From Trueperaceae bacterium (GTDB lineage Bacteria; Deinococcota; Deinococci; Deinococcales; Trueperaceae): 64,000 nucleotides of DNA. The translations under genes were made by a program, and so were the position numbers. The stretch spans positions 1 to 64,000 of the forward strand of contig JAABSI010000002.1 of the NCBI GenBank assembly GCA_011390455.1, in the 5' to 3' direction. Positions 50,388 to 58,864 of the stretch are shown in pieces. Under the pieces are notes generated by a model. It had not been told where the DNA came from, did no database searches, and worked only from the letters and a program-made list of their open reading frames with translations. Position 1 is the first letter of the stretch. Every line of letters starts with the position of its first letter.

Positions 50388-51746
50388 GTGCCCCGCCGCG
50401 GCCTGGCCGTCGCCGCCGTGCTGGCCCGGCGCGGCGCGCGCGCGGCGTGGGACGCGGGGCTGGGTCTGCGTCCGGCGGCCGTGCGAAGGGCCGCGGTCGC
50501 GCGGCAGGTGCGGCTCGCGTGCGAGGAACTGGGCCCCGCCTTCGTCAAGCTCGGACAGCTGGCCTCGGTGCGCCCCGACGTGTTCGCGCCCGAGACGGTG
50601 TTCGAACTCGAGCGGCTGCGCGATCGTTTGCCTCCGGTGCCGATCGATGCGGTGCGGTCCGTCCTCGAACGCGAGCTGGGCGCGCCGCCCGAGCGCGTGT
50701 TCCGCGACTTCGAGCCCGAGCCCGTCGCCACGGCTTCGATCGCCCAGGTGCACCAGGCGACGCTCAGGGCGCCCTATCGCCCGGTGGTCGGGGCGCCGCT
50801 CCCGGCAGGCGCGGCGGTGGCGGTCAAGGTGGTGCGCCCCGGCGTCGCCGAAGCGGTCGCCGCCGACCTGGCGCTCGCGCGCCGCTGGGCGGGGGTCCTC
50901 GAGCGCGTCCCGGCGACCGCTCGCTGGCGCCCCCGCGCGCTGATCCAGGAGTTCGAGGCCAGCCTGCGGCGCGAGCTCGACCTCCGGAACGAGGGCCGCG
51001 TCGCCGACCGCATCGCGCGCGACTTCGCCGACGACCCGGTGGTCGCGGTGCCGCGGGTGGTCTGGCGTCATACCACCCGCGGTGTGCTCGTGGCGGAGTA
51101 CCTCGAGGGGTGGCCGGTCTCCGACGTCGACGCCGTCGCCCGCGCCGGCGTCGACGGTCGGGCGCTCGCGGAGCACGGCGCGCGCGCCTTCCTGCGCCAG
51201 GTGCTGGTGCACGGTCGCTTCCACGCCGACCTGCACCCGGCCAACCTGCTCGTCACCCGCGACGGCCGCATCGGCTACGTCGACTTCGGCATCGTCGGCA
51301 CCACCGATGCCGCGCAGCGCGCGGCCATCGCTCAAGTGCTCGTCGCGGCGGCCGTGGGCGACGCCGAACGGGCGCTGCTGCACTCGCGCGCGCTCGGGCT
51401 CGAGATCGACGAGGCGCGCGTGCCCGCCGTACGCGCCGGGGTCGACGCGCTCCTGCGCACGCACCTGCGCGAGCGGACGCCGGCCGACGTGCGCGGCTTC
51501 GCGCTGGGCTTCCTGCGCTTGCTCGCCGACCAGCGCGTCGCCATCCCCGAGGGGTACGGGCTGCTGATCAAGGCGTTGGTGACCGTGGAGGGGGTCGGCC
51601 GGGCGCTGTACCCGGATCTCGACCTGGTGGAGGTGGCGGGGCCGTTCGCGGCTCGGTTGGTGGCCTCCGAGCTGATGGACCCGGCGCAGATCCGGGCGCG
51701 GGTGCCGGCGGCGGTGCGGGCGGCGCTGCGCGAGCTCGTGCGCTGA
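50388..51746 (+). CDS. UbiB/ABC1-family atypical protein kinase
   Basis: 452 residues. Family motifs: GPAFVKLGQLASVRPDV (KxGQ), EPVATASIAQVHQA (Ala-rich loop replacing the Gly loop), VAVKVVRPG (Lys), FHADLHPANLL (catalytic loop) and YVDFGIVG (DFG). Complete active site. Members act in isoprenoid lipid (ubiquinone/menaquinone) handling and are mostly ATPases rather than protein kinases. GTG 50388 is 6 bp after the 50022 gene. Adjacent converging gene is a lipid flippase-like protein, which fits a lipid-handling theme. Confidence 0.87.
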   Translation: MPRRGLAVAAVLARRGARAAWDAGLGLRPAAVRRAAVARQVRLACEELGPAFVKLGQLASVRPDVFAPETVFELERLRDRLPPVPIDAVRSVLERELGAPPERVFRDFEPEPVATASIAQVHQATLRAPYRPVVGAPLPAGAAVAVKVVRPGVAEAVAADLALARRWAGVLERVPATARWRPRALIQEFEASLRRELDLRNEGRVADRIARDFADDPVVAVPRVVWRHTTRGVLVAEYLEGWPVSDVDAVARAGVDGRALAEHGARAFLRQVLVHGRFHADLHPANLLVTRDGRIGYVDFGIVGTTDAAQRAAIAQVLVAAAVGDAERALLHSRALGLEIDEARVPAVRAGVDALLRTHLRERTPADVRGFALGFLRLLADQRVAIPEGYGLLIKALVTVEGVGRALYPDLDLVEVAGPFAARLVASELMDPAQIRARVPAAVRAALRELVR

Positions 51747-51755
51747 TCGGTTCGG

Positions 51756-52754
51756 CTAGCGGGGGGGCGCGGCCTCGTCGCGCCCGGCCCGCGCCGCCCG
51801 CAGCGCCTCGACCCCGCCCATCGGCAGCGCCGCGAGCACGAGCGCCACGACGCCGGTCACGCGGATGAGGCCCGACACGACCACGCCGTCCACCGCGGCC
51901 GCGCCGAAGCCGGCGGCCAGCGCCCCGAAGGCGAGCTCCTGCACCCCGACGTTCCCCGGCGTGATCGGGAAGTAGGTCGCGAGTTGCAGCAGCACGTAGA
52001 AGGCGATCGCCTCGGCGACGCCCACGGGGCTGCCGAGCGCCGCGAAGCCGTACCACAGCATCGCGCTCGCCTGCACGAAGCTCACGAAGGTCCAGGCGAA
52101 GACCCGCACCAGGTAGCGGCGATCGCGCAGGCTCTCCAGCGTCGCCCGCACCATCTCCGAGAGGCGGGCGCGGAGCCAGGCGAGCGGCCGCCAGCGCTCC
52201 GGCACGAGCGGCAGCGCGACCAGGGCGACGAACGGGGCGGCCGCCCCGAGCAGCGTCGCGCCCGCGAGCACGAGCCACAGCGGCCACCCCGCGATCGCCG
52301 CGGCGGGCTGCAGCGCCGCGACCGCCACCGCGCCCAGCCCGAGGTTGAGCACCATGGCCAACCAGGGGGCGTTGACGAAGGCGGCGACGAAGTCCTGGTA
52401 CCCGACGTCGAAGCGCCGGCGCAGCTCGACCGCCCGGTAGACGTTGCCCCCTTGCGGCACGAACAGGTTGAGGAAGCGACCGATCGTGAAGAGGCGGAGC
52501 CAGGGCACGAAGCCGACCGGCCGATGCGCGAAGCGCACGAGCACCACGTGGAAGCGCCCGGATTGGGCGACGAGGTAGAGGAGCTGTTGCGCGACGAGCC
52601 ACGCCACCGCGGCGGGGGCGAGCTCGGTGAGGGCGCCGAGCTCTTCGCCGCGGACGACGACGAGCGCGATGGTGGCGGCCACCGCGAGCGCGAACGCGAT
52701 CCACGGGGCCCAGCGGCGCAGGCGCGCGGCGAGGGGGCGGGGCGCGGCGACCAT
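51756..52754 (-). CDS. AglD/lysylphosphatidylglycerol-flippase-type membrane protein
   Basis: 332 residues, 8-9 helices of the UPF0104/LPG-synthase-TM family: WIAFALAVAATIALVVVRGE, RLFTIGRFLNLFVPQGGNVY (conserved central motif with PQGGNVYRAVELRRRF), FVQASAMLWYGFAALGSPVG, LLQLATYFPITPGNVGVQEL. In other bacteria such proteins flip modified lipids or build lipid-linked sugars. Leaderless-looking start: TACGCT (52768-52763) 8 nt upstream of ATG 52754. Faces the UbiB-type gene tail to tail. Confidence 0.85.
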   Translation of the reverse strand: MVAAPRPLAARLRRWAPWIAFALAVAATIALVVVRGEELGALTELAPAAVAWLVAQQLLYLVAQSGRFHVVLVRFAHRPVGFVPWLRLFTIGRFLNLFVPQGGNVYRAVELRRRFDVGYQDFVAAFVNAPWLAMVLNLGLGAVAVAALQPAAAIAGWPLWLVLAGATLLGAAAPFVALVALPLVPERWRPLAWLRARLSEMVRATLESLRDRRYLVRVFAWTFVSFVQASAMLWYGFAALGSPVGVAEAIAFYVLLQLATYFPITPGNVGVQELAFGALAAGFGAAAVDGVVVSGLIRVTGVVALVLAALPMGGVEALRAARAGRDEAAPPR

Positions 52755-52762
52755 GTCCTTGG

Positions 52763-52768
52763 AGCGTA
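52763..52768 (-). promoter_or_regulatory. -10 box (TACGCT) of the flippase-type gene
   Basis: TACGCT on the minus strand, 8 nt before ATG 52754; AAGGA in between could also serve as a weak ribosome site. Confidence 0.4.
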
Positions 52769-52852
52769 CGCCGGTCCCGGGACGGCGAGTTGGTGTTGGT
52801 CCACGCTCCCGGATCCGTGCGCCGTGACGTCGCTCGGGGCGCTCCGTCCGGC

Positions 52853-52858
52853 TAGGCT
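52853..52858 (+). promoter_or_regulatory. -10 box (TAGGCT) of the lipoprotein-carrier-like gene
   Basis: TAGGCT is 6 nt upstream of ATG 52865; no ribosome site. Confidence 0.45.
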
Positions 52859-52864
52859 ACGCCC

Positions 52865-53599
52865 ATGAAGCGAACCCCGAACCGTCCCTCCACCGTGCTG
52901 CTCGTCCTCGCGTTCGCCTTGACCGCCTTCGTCGCCTCCGCCCAGGTCGACGATCGCGCCCGGACACTCCTCGAGGGGCTCGTGCCGCCCGCCGGCGAGG
53001 CCGTCGAGACCCTGCAGCAGACGATGGTGATGACGCTCCACCAGCAGGACGACATGGAGGTGCGCACCCGGTCGATCATCGACTACGGGACGCGCCGCGC
53101 CGCGATCGAGACCGAGGTCGGTCCCGGCATGATGGCGACCGTCATCGTCGCCGACGGCGAGGTCCGCATGCTCATGGGCGGCATGGCGTTGCCGCTGCCG
53201 GCCGCGGTCGCGGAGTCGTTCGACGGCGTCTTCGATCGCGAGCCCGACGAGGTCCTCGCGGAGGGGTCGACGGCCACGTACGACGGCTCGGTCGCGTACG
53301 GCGACCTGCTCGAGGGCGAGCAGGTGACGGTCCGCGGGGCGAGCCTGGTGGCCGGCGTCGAGGACGCGGAGGAGAGCCGCTACGTCTTCGACGGGGCCGG
53401 TCGCCTGCTCGGGGTGGTCTCGGAGACCGACGACGGCCTGGTGGTGATGGTGTTCGACGAGCCGTTCACCGGCAGCGGCGTGGTCGGGCGCGACGCGACG
53501 ATGTACCTGCTGGACGACGCCGGGACCGCCGAACGGTTCGCGACCATGGCGTTCGAGTCCGTGCTCGTGAACGAGCCCATCCCGGAGGGCACCTTCTAG
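52865..53599 (+). CDS. Exported LolA/LppX-like protein
   Basis: 244 residues, signal peptide (TVLLVLAFALTAFVASAQ) without lipobox. Mature part consists of long strands (TLQQTMVMTLHQQDDMEVRT, IIDYGTRRAAIETEVGPGMM, VADGEVRMLMGGMALPLPAA) of the half-barrel LolA/LppX fold that carries hydrophobic ligands in the envelope; no catalytic motif. Assignment is by strand pattern only. Followed 25 bp later by the antiporter gene but each appears separately started. Confidence 0.65.
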   Translation: MKRTPNRPSTVLLVLAFALTAFVASAQVDDRARTLLEGLVPPAGEAVETLQQTMVMTLHQQDDMEVRTRSIIDYGTRRAAIETEVGPGMMATVIVADGEVRMLMGGMALPLPAAVAESFDGVFDREPDEVLAEGSTATYDGSVAYGDLLEGEQVTVRGASLVAGVEDAEESRYVFDGAGRLLGVVSETDDGLVVMVFDEPFTGSGVVGRDATMYLLDDAGTAERFATMAFESVLVNEPIPEGTF

Positions 53600-53624
53600 G
53601 CGGTCGGTCGAGAGCGAGGCTCGC

Positions 53625-55436
53625 GTGCACGTTGCGACCCTGATCCTGCTCGTCCTGAGCGTGGGCCTGGCCAGCCAGTGGCTGGCTTGGCGCCTGCACA
53701 TCCCCGCCATCGTGGTGCTGATCGCCACCGGCATCGTGCTGGGGCCGGTCACGGGCGTGGTCGACCTCGGGTTGTCGCAATCCGGGTTCTCGGAGCTCAT
53801 CGGCCTGGGCGTGGCGATCATCCTCTTCGAGGGGGGCATGGCGCTCCAACTCGGGGAGCTGCGCCGCGTCGGCCATGGGGTCGGCCGGCTCACGGTCCTG
53901 GGGCCGCCGCTGGCCTGGGCGTTCGGTGCGCTCGCGGCCCACTACGTCGCGGGCCTCAGCTGGCCGGTCGCGTGGGTCCTGGGCGCCATCCTGGTCGTCA
54001 CCGGACCGACCGTCATCCTGCCGCTCATCCGCCAGGCCCGCCTCAACAAGGACTCGGCGTCGCTCCTCAAGTGGGAGGGGATCGTCAACGACCCGGTGGG
54101 CGTGCTGCTCGCGGTGCTGACCTTCCAGTACTTCACGGTCGGCGGCGAGGGGGTGGGCGACGCGCTGCTGGGGCTCGGCGCGGCCGTGGCCGCCGCGGCG
54201 GTGTTGGGCGGTGGGGTCGGCTGGCTCACGGGCGTGGCCTTCCGGCGCGGCGCGGTCCCCGAGCACCTCAAGCCGTCGATCCTCATGGTGCTGGTGTTGG
54301 TCGTGTACTGGGCGAGCAACCTAGTCCAGCACGAGGCCGGGCTGCTCAGCGTGACCGTCATGGGCGTGGTCCTCGGCAGCATGCCGCTGGTCGAGCGGGA
54401 GATGCTGCGGGACTTCAAGGAGAACCTCACCGTGGTGCTGCTCTCGGTGTTGTTCCTGGTCATCCCGTCGCAGCTGACGCTCGACGACCTGGCCTTGATC
54501 GACTGGCGCGCCGGGGCCTTCGTGCTCGCCGTGCTCTTCCTGGTGCGGCCGCTGGCGATCGGCATCGCGCTGCTCGGCGCCCCGGTGCGCACCCGGGACA
54601 AGGTGCTGCTCGCTTGGATCGCGCCGCGCGGCATCGTCGCGGCGGCGACGGCGAGCCTCTTCGGGCCGGCGTTGGTCGAGGCGGGCTACCCCGACGCCGA
54701 GCGGCTGCTCCCCTTCGCGTTCCTGATCATCCTGGCGACGGTCTTGGCGCACGGCTTCACGATCGGCCCGCTGACGCGCGCGCTCGGGCTCGCCGCGCGG
54801 CGCGCCAACGGGCTGCTCGTCGTCGGCGCGACCGCCTGGACGCGCGAGCTCACGCGTGCGCTCCAGAAGCTCGACGTCGACGTGTTGGTGGCCGACGGCG
54901 CCTACGCGCGCCTGCGCCCCTTCCGGATGGACGGCGTCCCCGTGTTCTACGGCGAGGTCCTCTCCGAGGAGGCCGAGGAGGAGCTCGAGACGTTGCATCT
55001 GAGCCACATCCTGAGCGCGACGCCGAACGACTTCTACAACGCCCTCGTCTCCAAGGCGTGGGGGGCGCGGTTCGGTCGCCATCGCTCGCTGCAACTGGCC
55101 ACCCATCAGGAGTCGGACGACGAGGCCAAGCGGATGACCCTGCAGCAGCGCGGCTACCTCGCCTTCGATGCCGACGCCGATTACGAGACGCTGCAGCAGC
55201 GGCTCGAGGACGGGTGGACGGTGCAGACCACCAAGCTCACCGATGCGTACGGCATCGACGACCTGGTGGAGCGCCTGGAGGGCAGCGGGGAGCCTTGGGT
55301 GCTCCTCGGCGGCGTCGCGGCCGATGGCGGCTTGCGCCTGCACTCGGTCGAGCAGCCGATCGAGCCGGAGGCCGGTTGGCGCGTGCTCACCTTCGCGCCG
55401 GCGGACCGGGCCAGCAGGCGGTCGACCGGCTCCTAG
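53625..55436 (+). CDS. CPA1-type cation:proton antiporter with C-terminal Rossmann (TrkA-like) domain
   Basis: 603 residues. The first 400 form a 12-13 helix antiporter: IPAIVVLIATGIVLGPVTG, GVAIILFEGGMALQLGELR (FEGG), TGPTVILPLIRQARLNKDSA, WEGIVNDPVGVLLAVLTFQY (the ND pair of cation/proton exchange) and APRGIVAAATASLFGPALVE. Then a cytosolic domain RANGLLVVGATAWTRELTRA with the GATxW variant of the nucleotide loop seen in this antiporter subfamily. Likely Na+ or K+/H+ exchange. GTG 53625; its stop overlaps the stop of the opposite SARP gene by 3 nt. Confidence 0.9.
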   Translation: MHVATLILLVLSVGLASQWLAWRLHIPAIVVLIATGIVLGPVTGVVDLGLSQSGFSELIGLGVAIILFEGGMALQLGELRRVGHGVGRLTVLGPPLAWAFGALAAHYVAGLSWPVAWVLGAILVVTGPTVILPLIRQARLNKDSASLLKWEGIVNDPVGVLLAVLTFQYFTVGGEGVGDALLGLGAAVAAAAVLGGGVGWLTGVAFRRGAVPEHLKPSILMVLVLVVYWASNLVQHEAGLLSVTVMGVVLGSMPLVEREMLRDFKENLTVVLLSVLFLVIPSQLTLDDLALIDWRAGAFVLAVLFLVRPLAIGIALLGAPVRTRDKVLLAWIAPRGIVAAATASLFGPALVEAGYPDAERLLPFAFLIILATVLAHGFTIGPLTRALGLAARRANGLLVVGATAWTRELTRALQKLDVDVLVADGAYARLRPFRMDGVPVFYGEVLSEEAEEELETLHLSHILSATPNDFYNALVSKAWGARFGRHRSLQLATHQESDDEAKRMTLQQRGYLAFDADADYETLQQRLEDGWTVQTTKLTDAYGIDDLVERLEGSGEPWVLLGGVAADGGLRLHSVEQPIEPEAGWRVLTFAPADRASRRSTGS

Positions 55437-58399
55437 GCGAGCTCGTCGAGCGTCGGGACGGCGTCGGGGTACGGTTCGTCGCCGAGGGCGCGGCGCGCGG
55501 CCTCCCGGTCGCGGGCCTCGCTCGCCGGGTGTTCGATCACGGCCGCGAGGAGCGCGCGGGCGCGGTGGGCGTCCCCGTCGCGCCGCGCGAGCGCGGCGGC
55601 GACGACCAGGGCGTGCAGGGCCGCGGCGTGCTCGCCCGCATCGCGGGCGGTGCGGAGCGCTGCCTCCAGGCGCTGCCGCGCCGCCGCGAGATCGCCACGC
55701 TCGAGCGCGACGGACGCCTGCCGCGTGGCGGACCGGCTCCGCAGCGCCGACTGACCGAAGCGGGTGGCGAACGCCTCGCACCGTCGGGCGTGGTGCTCGG
55801 CGGCGTCGAGGTCGCCGCGCTTCTCGTTCAGGTCGGCGCGGTTCAGCTCCAGGTACGGCACCAGGTGCAGGTCCACGCCGTGGGCGATGGCGAGGCTCTC
55901 CTCGATCATCGCGTCCGCCTCGTCCAGGCGCTCCTGCTCGATGAGCAGCTCGGCGAGGTTGTTGAGGTCGATCGCCAGGCCCACGCGATAGCCCGTCGCT
56001 CGGTTGCGGGCGATGGCGGTGCGGTAGTCGCGTTCGGCTTCGGCCCGGAGACCGAGGATCGACTCGACGTTGGCGAGCGCCCGCAGGTCGCGCGAGAGCC
56101 GGTCGGGGAGGTGCTCGGCGGCGAGGGCTCGGACCTCGCGATACACCGCGAGGGCTTCTCGGTAGTGGCCGGTGGCGACGAGGAGGTCGCCCTGGAGCTT
56201 GAGCGGTCGGTGCCGCGTGGCGGGGTGCGCGTCGGTGGCCTGGGCGAGCAGGGCCCGGGCGTCCGCGACCACGGCGAGCGCCTCGTCGTACCGGCTCATC
56301 CGGTAGAGGTGGGTCCCGCGCGCGCACGCCAGTTCCACGAGCGTCGCGGCGTCGGCGTCGGCGCGCCCGGCCAAAGCGTGCACGGCCTCGTCGAAGGCGT
56401 GCTCGGCCTCGAGGAAGCGGGCGCGCATGTCGGCGTACAAGGCCAGCGCGTCGGTGGCCGCCGCGAGCTCACGGTTCCATCCGGCGCTCGCGGCGAAACG
56501 CCAGGCCTCGAGCAGGTCCGGCCAGTCGTGATCGGTCGCCGCCAGCGCCTCGTTGGGCGCTTCCCCGACGATGGCTTGCGTGCGCTCGGTCAGGCGGCGG
56601 AGGTACGTGCGCGCGTGTCGCTCCTCGAGGCGATCGCCGTCCAGGTGCTCGCTGAGCCGCTCGCGACCGAACTCGCGCACCAACGGGTGGAGGTCGAAGC
56701 GCCCCGGTTCGGTGCGCTGCACCACGCCGGCGCCGACGAGGTGGCCGAGCACCCCGGCGGGCACCGCGGCGACGTCGAAGGCCGCGGCCGCGTCGAAGCC
56801 GCCGCGGATCACGGCGAGGCTGGCGAGGTGGTGCGCCTCCTCGGCCGCGAGCAGGTTCCAGGTCGACTCCATGACGCGCCGCAGGCCCGCATGGCGGGGC
56901 TCGAGGTCGAGGCCAGGGTTGTCGAGGTGGAGCACGTCGCGGTCGAGCGCGTCGGCCAGCTCGCCGGACGTGCGGAACCGCAACCAGCCGGCGGCAAGGC
57001 GGAGGCCGAGCGGGTGCCCCTTCAGGCCGGCGCACACGCGCATCACGTGCGGGTGCACGTCGTCGTCCAGCCGGAAGGCAGGTCGCGCGCGCTGCGCGGC
57101 CGTAACGAACAGTCGCACCGCGTCGCGGTCGCGTCCGTCGGGATCGTCGACCGACGTCGGGTGGTCGAGCCCGTGGACCGCCAGCGTGACCTCCAGGGGG
57201 CGCCCCGCGGCGATGCGCGTGGTGGTCACCACGCGCACGCCCGGCACCAGGTCGAGCAGCCGTTCGATCACGACGCCGAGCTCGGGCTGAAGGTGCTCGG
57301 CGTTGTCGAGGACGAGGACGACGTCGCGGCCCCGAAGCGCCCGCGCCAGCTGCGTCCAGGGCGGCTCCGTCCCCTCGAACGGCAGCCGCGCCGCGTTCGC
57401 GATCGCGGCGACGACGAAGTCGCTCCCGTGGACGGCCTCGAGCGGAACGAACACCACCGCGGCCTCGCCGGCCATCGCCAGGTCCTCCGCGACGGCGCGC
57501 GCGATCCGCGTCTTGCCGACGCCGCCGGGACCGACGAGCGTGACCCAGCGGTGCGCCTCGAGGAGCTCGGCGAGTTCGGCGCGCTCGCGGCCGCGGCCCA
57601 CGAAGGGCAGTTCGTCGGCCTCGCGCGGCGCGCCGATCCGCACCCGATCGGTTCGGGCGACCGCCTCGTCCGTCCGGATCGCTTCGAACAGCTCGCGCGT
57701 GGTCGCGATCGGCGTCAGCCCCAGGCCCTCGGCCAGCGCTCGGCGGCACGCCTCGTACTGCCGGGCCGCGCGCTGCGGGTCGCCGGCCCGCCAGGCGATC
57801 GTCATGATGCGGCGATGCAACTCCTCGTCGAGCGGGTCGGCGTCGGAGATGCGACCGAGCAGCGCGAGCGCTTCGTCGAAGCCCCCGTCGTTCGCGAGCT
57901 CGCCGGCGCGCCGGACCGCGAACGAGCGCGTCAGGGCGAAGACCCGCTCGCGCTCCACCTCGAGCCAGTCGCCGAACGCCGGCGCCTCGTGCACCGCGAA
58001 GCCCTCGAGGAGGGTGGTCCGGACGTCGCCCGAACCGAGGTCGTGCGGCACCAGCGCGAGGGCGCCGGCGGCGTCGCCGGCGGCGCCGAGCTGCTCGAAG
58101 CGGGTGAGGTCGCTCTGGCCGTCCATCCGGAGCCGCCCGGTCTCCGGGTCGTCGACCAACCACGCGTGCGCCTGGCTGCTGCGGCGAAGCCGATAGAGCG
58201 CGGTCCGCAGGCTGCCGCGCCGTTCGAGGCCCCACAGGAGCTCGGTGAGCTCGTCCTTGGCCATGCCGTCGCGGCGGATCGCCAGGGCGTACACGAGCGC
58301 CGAGAGCTTGCGTCCGGGCACGTGCAGCGCGCGACCGTCCCAGGTGAGGCTCGGTGGTCCGAGCACCCGTACCGACAGTCCCTGGCGCAGCTCCGTCAC
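55433..58399 (-). CDS. SARP-type regulator with BTAD, STAND ATPase and TPR domains (paralogue)
   Basis: 988 residues. N-terminal winged helix (LSVRVLGPPSLTWDGRALHV), BTAD (GDAAGALALVPHDLGSGDVR onward), STAND ATPase with Walker A GPGGVGKTRIA (about 290) and Walker B VVLVLDNAEHL, RxxR-like VVTTTRIAAGRPLEV, and a TPR C-terminus (YREALAVYREVRALAAEHLP, YRTAIARNRATGYRVGLAID). Same length and domain order as the regulator at 11091-14060 but only moderate similarity, so an older duplication. GTG 58399 is 8 nt after TACACT (minus). Neighbours (CPA1 antiporter, cupin) do not reveal a target. Confidence 0.88.
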   Translation of the reverse strand: MTELRQGLSVRVLGPPSLTWDGRALHVPGRKLSALVYALAIRRDGMAKDELTELLWGLERRGSLRTALYRLRRSSQAHAWLVDDPETGRLRMDGQSDLTRFEQLGAAGDAAGALALVPHDLGSGDVRTTLLEGFAVHEAPAFGDWLEVERERVFALTRSFAVRRAGELANDGGFDEALALLGRISDADPLDEELHRRIMTIAWRAGDPQRAARQYEACRRALAEGLGLTPIATTRELFEAIRTDEAVARTDRVRIGAPREADELPFVGRGRERAELAELLEAHRWVTLVGPGGVGKTRIARAVAEDLAMAGEAAVVFVPLEAVHGSDFVVAAIANAARLPFEGTEPPWTQLARALRGRDVVLVLDNAEHLQPELGVVIERLLDLVPGVRVVTTTRIAAGRPLEVTLAVHGLDHPTSVDDPDGRDRDAVRLFVTAAQRARPAFRLDDDVHPHVMRVCAGLKGHPLGLRLAAGWLRFRTSGELADALDRDVLHLDNPGLDLEPRHAGLRRVMESTWNLLAAEEAHHLASLAVIRGGFDAAAAFDVAAVPAGVLGHLVGAGVVQRTEPGRFDLHPLVREFGRERLSEHLDGDRLEERHARTYLRRLTERTQAIVGEAPNEALAATDHDWPDLLEAWRFAASAGWNRELAAATDALALYADMRARFLEAEHAFDEAVHALAGRADADAATLVELACARGTHLYRMSRYDEALAVVADARALLAQATDAHPATRHRPLKLQGDLLVATGHYREALAVYREVRALAAEHLPDRLSRDLRALANVESILGLRAEAERDYRTAIARNRATGYRVGLAIDLNNLAELLIEQERLDEADAMIEESLAIAHGVDLHLVPYLELNRADLNEKRGDLDAAEHHARRCEAFATRFGQSALRSRSATRQASVALERGDLAAARQRLEAALRTARDAGEHAAALHALVVAAALARRDGDAHRARALLAAVIEHPASEARDREAARRALGDEPYPDAVPTLDELA

Positions 58400-58407
58400 G
58401 TGCCCCG

Positions 58408-58413
58408 AGTGTA
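58408..58413 (-). promoter_or_regulatory. -10 box (TACACT) of the second SARP gene
   Basis: TACACT on the minus strand, 8 nt upstream of GTG 58399; no ribosome site in between. No 11-bp direct repeat was found upstream of it. Confidence 0.4.
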
Positions 58414-58458
58414 GGCGACGGGCCGCGGAGCCGGCTTCCGCCGCGCCGCGCCGCGCGC

Positions 58459-58797
58459 CTACCCCTTGAGCAGGGTCAGCATCAGGATCGCCTCGCCCAT
58501 GGCCGTGACGGGCTCGTGCTCGCCCGGCCCCATCCGCATCCAGCTGCCGGGGCCGGCGACGACGGCCTCGCCGTCGAGGACCAAGCGCACCTCGCCCGCC
58601 AGGACCTGGAGGATGAACGAGCGGCTCGCGATCTGGTCCGAGAGCTGCTGGCCGTCGGCGCAGCCGAAGAGCGTGACCTTCACGTGGTCGTCGTGGTGGA
58701 GGAGCTCGCTGACGATCTGGCCGGCGGGCACCGGGCTGAGGCGGTGGACGAGGTCGGCGTGGAAGACGTACGGAGGGCCGTGCGGTGCTGGGGTCAT
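58459..58797 (-). CDS. Cupin-domain protein
   Basis: 112 residues, single small beta barrel: YVFHADLVHRLSPVPAGQIV, ELLHHDDHVKVTLFGCADGQ, RSFILQVLAGEVRLVLDGEA, GSWMRMGPGEHEPVTAMGEA. The metal-site histidines of a classical cupin are only partly present (H in GEHEPV, LHHDDHVK), so an enzyme role is doubtful and a ligand-binding or regulatory cupin is as likely. ATG 58797; CATAGT lies 5 nt upstream as a one-mismatch -10. Confidence 0.75.
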   Translation of the reverse strand: MTPAPHGPPYVFHADLVHRLSPVPAGQIVSELLHHDDHVKVTLFGCADGQQLSDQIASRSFILQVLAGEVRLVLDGEAVVAGPGSWMRMGPGEHEPVTAMGEAILMLTLLKG

Positions 58798-58864
58798 CCT
58801 GCACTATGGCGCGGGGTCGGCGGAAGCGGCGTGACGGTGCCCGCACCCACGGCGGACGGCCGCC

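Noticed and set aside
53625..55436. Defective nucleotide loop in the antiporter Rossmann domain
   Set aside because: The GATxW form replaces GxGxxG in this antiporter subfamily as I know it, so it is not an anomaly.
53678..58414. 1,570-codon plus-strand frame over the antiporter and SARP genes
   Set aside because: Out of frame with the antiporter and antisense to the SARP; no domain signal.
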